A DNA stretch of 64,000 bases from assembly GCA_900239685.1 (NCBI GenBank), contig OENT01000449.1, forward strand, positions 51,254-115,253, in the 5' to 3' direction. Numbering within the stretch: position 1 is the stretch's first letter; every line of letters begins with the position of its first letter. Position numbers and translations under genes: made by a program. The notes under the pieces are model-generated. The model did not search any database. It had not been told where the DNA came from and saw nothing but the letters and a program-made list of their open reading frames with translations. Source of the DNA: Rotaria macrura (taxonomy: Eukaryota; Rotifera; Eurotatoria; Philodinida; Philodinidae). Positions 60,375 to 64,000 of the stretch are shown piece by piece.

Positions 60375-62400
60375 CATAGGGTGGGTGTCGGTTTGGGCAC
60401 TGATGAATCGAAGAGGCACACCCACATCGTGTGGTTAATAAAATAATCAATCCTAAGAAACTACAGATTGAATTTCATCGAGTCGCCTTGTGTTATATAC
60501 TGAAGCATTTAAACGCTCACCAGGGCTCTACAATGCATGCGTAAAGGGTATGAGATAATCAGATAATGAACGTAAGTATTGAAAAGAAGGAAATTTAGTA
60601 AAAAAGAGAAGTAATTAGAAAACACAGAAAATAATCACAAAAAAAGGGAAATTGGTAGCGAATAAGGCTTAAAGAAAAGCAAATAATCTTTTATCAAATT
60701 GAAAGTCCATAATCAAAGATGAATGGACCAAAAGCTTGAGCTTCGTGACAAATTGTGGGTTGGGTGTGGGTGCTGATCTTCTCACCAAACACTAATCCAC
60801 ATACCAGCACTCTGCGTATTTACAAATGACATGATATAAAACATGATGGTCTTTTGGCATTCACATTGAGCTTCAAAATTAGAATCGAATGGAATAGCTC
60901 TAAACATATATTTCAAGAAAAGAACCTTCCGAATTCAATCGCTGAGTGATAATCAAATAATTCATACAAATATAGAATCATCTGATATAATCTAGAGCAA
61001 AATGTGAGCACATACAATTTCAGTTTGAAATTTCAATTCCATCGAATACAAGTTGAAGCTCCAAAATTTTAATTTCAAGTTTGAAATTCCAAACCAACAA
61101 CCATCCTTTCCATTTTAGTTGGGAACCTCATGCAAGCATATAAGTTTGAAACATGAAATTGTAAGATGTTTTTTAATAGAATTTAACTTTCAAATATCAG
61201 ACTGTTGACTCGAAAAGATCGTAGACATTTTAAATTTCATAAAAGAATGCCATCATTGCTCACAATTATTTTTAGGGTACATGTGAGTTTAATGTTTCCT
61301 AAGTAATAAAATATCACATTAGATATAGTATGATACATAAATTGCCAACCAATACTGTTCGTCAGATAACGATGAATAGAGAAAGAATAAGAGAATATAT
61401 CAAAGTAGCGTATCTTGCATTTGCTACTCTTCTTCTACAACCAGTGCGGATGCGAGTGAGTGAAGACTCACATCCTTCAATATTATGATAAGGGATCTTA
61501 TGTTTCTGCTGTTTTAGAATCAATATAATCTTTTTAAGAATTCGTTTTTAGAAAGAAACGCAATACATCCACTAAGTAGTTTATATTTATGTTAAATTCC
61601 TGATAGTTTAATCAATGCATATATCATAAAGAGTATACACATATATTCCTAGATCTAGCTAGAATTTTAAATATCTTTCATCATTCAAGAAAAATTTATC
61701 TTATAATCAGTTGAGAAAGTATTGTTTATAATTTAATCAATAAGAAAACTAGACAATTTACTTTATTAAGGACAAAGAAAAATATAAATTTACATCAACA
61801 GCATTATATTTTCAAATATATCAATGATTTGAGTGACGAAACAATTGAAAAAAGTATATAACAATACAGCAACTATATTTATACGCATGGAGAAAACATT
61901 TTTTTCCACCAGCTTGAATCGAAAATGAAGTAAGTTAGCCACACCATCACTTTTAAACCGTTTTTTTTGTTCTTTTCTTTCTAAAATTGTAAGAAGAAAT
62001 TTTTTATTAATATGTAACGTAGAATACCTTGCAAATAGTTTTTTACACTATGATTCATCATCATATTCTCTTTGGTCGCCTCAATATCTTCCTCAGCTAG
62101 AATTGGTACATTCAACAAGTATGCCATCTATTCATACAAGATCTACACAATAGATTCGATCATGATTCGTATAGGAAAACATTTCTCCAATTGTTCTATT
62201 GTTTTCACTTCATGCATCAACTAGTGTTGGCCTATAGCAGTGCTACGAATTGAACCAAGATCCCCTTTCCTTTCTTGTTTTTTTCACGATAAAATTGCAG
62301 TTTCGTTCGAAATCTTCTCATTTGGCTTCGAACCAAGATGTGAGCGTGATTGAAGAGTGTACTAACACTTTCTCTATAGATAGCTAAAGAAGGAGCTTAG
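60375..62400. other. Intergenic with G-rich foldback motifs
   Basis: No gene recognised. G-rich/C-rich foldback-like motifs occur at about 60379-60426, 60754-60810 and 61442-61478, resembling the one at 1037-1084. They share TGTGGGTG- or GGGTGT-like cores and, in two of them, CTGAT followed by an inverted C-rich segment. Confidence 0.45.
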
Positions 62401-63131
62401 CTACACCAGGAATTTTCGTTGACTAGCCACTGTTTGAATCCAAAAGAAATCAAAGAATTTTCGAGTATTCGAAACGGAGAAAAAACTACGGACGTCTGTT
62501 CCATCTAGTCACGATAAGTAAATGAGAACAAAGGTACATTACTATTAGGTTTCATGAGATGTATATTTATACTTACAAGGTAGCTTAACATTTTTGAATT
62601 CATCAAGCATATCTTCTTTGAAAACTTCCGTTCGGGCTTGAATAAAATTAGATTGCAGTCTGAATGATTAATTGTTATAGTTTTCTTTCTGATATATTCA
62701 GACAATTCTTTTGTCGCTCTTAATACCATACCGAAGTCGTTTAATAGAAACGACATCCGATACAAAATCTGCAAGAGACAAAAAATACATAATATCCATT
62801 GATTACACAATATTTCAATTCACAAATCGAATTCTAAAGTAACAACCAGATGAGCACTATCATATTACCTTGGTATCTATTTTTGCTGATGTTCACATCG
62901 ATTCTTTCCATTAAAGATAGCATGGAAACATCTTTGATTAATTCATGCCATTGATATTCATTACTTGTGAATAAACGGATAATAGTATGCGTTGAAACCT
63001 ATTAATAATTAATATAAATTATATTTGGGAAAAGTTCAAAATCTACTCACTGTTATGGCTTCATGTTTTCGATTTTTATACAGAAGAAGTTTAACGTCGT
63101 CTATTAATGACATCATTTCTTGTTTGTTCAT
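62401..63131 (-). CDS. Unrecognised five-exon gene, hypothetical protein
   Basis: Exons: 63051-63131, 62869-62998, 62732-62768, 62577-62659, 62401-62504 (435 nt, 144 aa). Introns are 52, 100, 72 and 72 nt, each GT-AG, and the phase is kept at all four junctions, which is unlikely by chance. The protein begins MNKQEMMSLIDDVKLLLYKN and looks mostly helical and charged, with short motifs such as WHELIKDVSML and EDMLDEFKNVKLP. I do not recognise a family. There is no signal peptide or membrane segment. A GT just before the stop (CTG|GTGTAG) leaves open further 3' exons, so the C-terminus is uncertain. A longer unspliced open frame across exons 3-4 is the alternative but breaks frame with exon 2. 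Confidence 0.5.
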
Positions 63132-63200
63132 GTTGAAATTGATTGATCTATCAATCGAGTAATGTGAATCAGTTTGAACGACATGATCAACCACACTATA

Positions 63201-63421
63201 AAAAAGCGCACATTAATATACCCTCTAAGGGTTTTTGAAATTACAGCGTATAATAAATCCTTTTTCTATTTATCAAAGTTTTCATAAACTGTTTAGGGTT
63301 TTTTAACCACGATCAAAAACCCTCGAAGGGTTTTTTGAAAACTTTGATAAATTGAAAAAGGGTTTATTATACTTTGCATTTTCATTAACCCGTAAAGGGT
63401 ATATTGCTGTGCGCTTTTTTT
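63201..63421. mobile_element. Foldback MITE with TA at both ends
   Basis: Inverted arms of about 75-80 nt: poly-A then GCGCACA..AATATACCCT on the left, matched by the same order on the other strand from the right. Inner segments TATAATAAA and TTTATCAAAGTTTTC also match. TA flanks both ends (63199-63200 and 63422-63423), as expected for a Tc1/mariner-type insertion. There is no coding potential. Confidence 0.7.
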
Positions 63422-63423
63422 TA

Positions 63424-64000
63424 CTATGTAGCAAGCAAGCACAATAAACAATTCTTGTTTCCAATAAAATAAATCGAGAGATGTGAATGAATATAAACAA
63501 AATAGCTGACCAGTGATTATTTTGGACGAGAAATAAAACAAATGGATTCAATGAACATAAAAGATGATCTATGAAAAATTAGTACGTTGTCAGACGGCCG
63601 AAAGACATCTTTTTCGTGATATTCATAGTATTGGAACTTCTCATAGGGGGCAACAAATCAAATGCCTTGGGATTTAGTGAAAATAGATTTGGATTTGGGA
63701 TTGAGATTTGGTTTCAGTCTAGTACGACTAAAAAGTGTGACTCGTGTTAAATTGAAAACGAACCCCAAGTTCAAATCCGAATCTAAGACCAAAACAGAAA
63801 TCCAAGCCTAAGTCCGAATCCCAAATCTAAGCCGAGAAAAGCAATATAAACAACCCTGTGATCCAAATCTAGACGAAATCCACATCTACTCTCTAAAAAA
63901 AGTCCGTTTCCCAAAGAACCCAAACCGGTCCGAAAACCCTTTCGGAAACCTGAAAAGGTTTTCGAGAGGGTTTCCGGGATGTTCAAACGTTTTCGAATAT
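63424..64000. repeat. Degenerate GATTTGG/CCAAATC simple repeats
   Basis: From about 63675 to the end, short variants of GATTTGG occur on the plus strand and CCAAATC/CCGAATC on the same strand further right, giving a loose inverted, simple-sequence character. The minus-strand open frame at 63783-63986 (GFRKGF, GLGL, GFGL) arises from this repetition and is not called as a gene. Confidence 0.5.

Noticed and set aside
62505..62810. Unspliced 101-codon frame across exons 3-4 of the unknown gene
   Set aside because: It cannot join exon 2 in phase. Splicing at 62731/62660 gives a consistent frame with good sites.
63783..63986. 67-codon frame with GFGLGLGF-like translation
   Set aside because: Produced by the GATTTGG-type simple repeat at the window end.

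Overview
The window looks like nuclear DNA of a bdelloid-type rotifer, or a similar compact invertebrate genome. It is AT-rich. Most introns are about 47-80 nt, GT-AG and phase-consistent, although several of 300-1900 nt also occur. The gene content mixes ordinary animal genes (lysosomal alpha-mannosidase, fatty-acid-binding protein, trypsin-like protease) with families better known from bacteria and fungi (HutD, flavohemoglobin, a Vpr-like S8 protease, a bacterial-style nucleotide pyrophosphatase). It also carries an ADP-ribosyltransferase-TPR protein and FG-GAP repeats of the kind I associate with rotifers. The species call is inference: nothing here is a species marker.

Layout. 1-11.4 kb holds a tRNA-Met, an assembly gap (10113-10182) and repeats: a degenerate inverted repeat (3.1-3.8 kb), a 1.0-kb hAT-like element with an 8-bp target duplication (4.4-5.4 kb), a 122-bp tandem array and a 32-bp minisatellite (7.4-7.8 kb). 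11.4-15.1 kb (minus) is a secreted trypsin-like protease, probably with a Cys-rich tail. 18.2-19.6 kb (plus) is an intronless membrane-anchored ENPP-like hydrolase, which converges on a complete 20-exon lysosomal alpha-mannosidase (20.0-24.6 kb, minus). 26.7-28.1 kb is a degenerate hAT transposon that still encodes part of its transposase and carries a nested MITE. 31.6-38.7 kb (plus) is a complete 16-exon subtilisin-family protease.

39.9-53.4 kb carries six recognisable genes, all on the minus strand: SGNH hydrolase, FABP, AIG1/GIMAP-like GTPase with a RING finger, HutD, flavohemoglobin and ADP-ribosyltransferase-TPR. 53.9-58.6 kb is structural: a near-perfect spacerless palindrome with a smaller hairpin inserted in one arm, a poly-C/poly-G foldback element flanked by TTAA, and a 103-bp hAT-type MITE. 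59.2-60.4 kb is a broken FG-GAP repeat gene. 62.4-63.1 kb is an unrecognised five-exon gene, followed by a foldback MITE.

The genes do not form an operon or one pathway. Shared themes are extracellular or lysosomal hydrolysis (two proteases, mannosidase, SGNH esterase, ENPP), candidate foreign genes, and possible signalling or defence proteins (GTPase-RING, ART-TPR). Six genes have a 3' splice-site AG only 3-31 nt upstream of the start codon. This would fit the spliced-leader trans-splicing reported for rotifers, or short 5'UTR introns. All splice models were read by eye from GT-AG sites, frame and family similarity; no database or RNA evidence was available.
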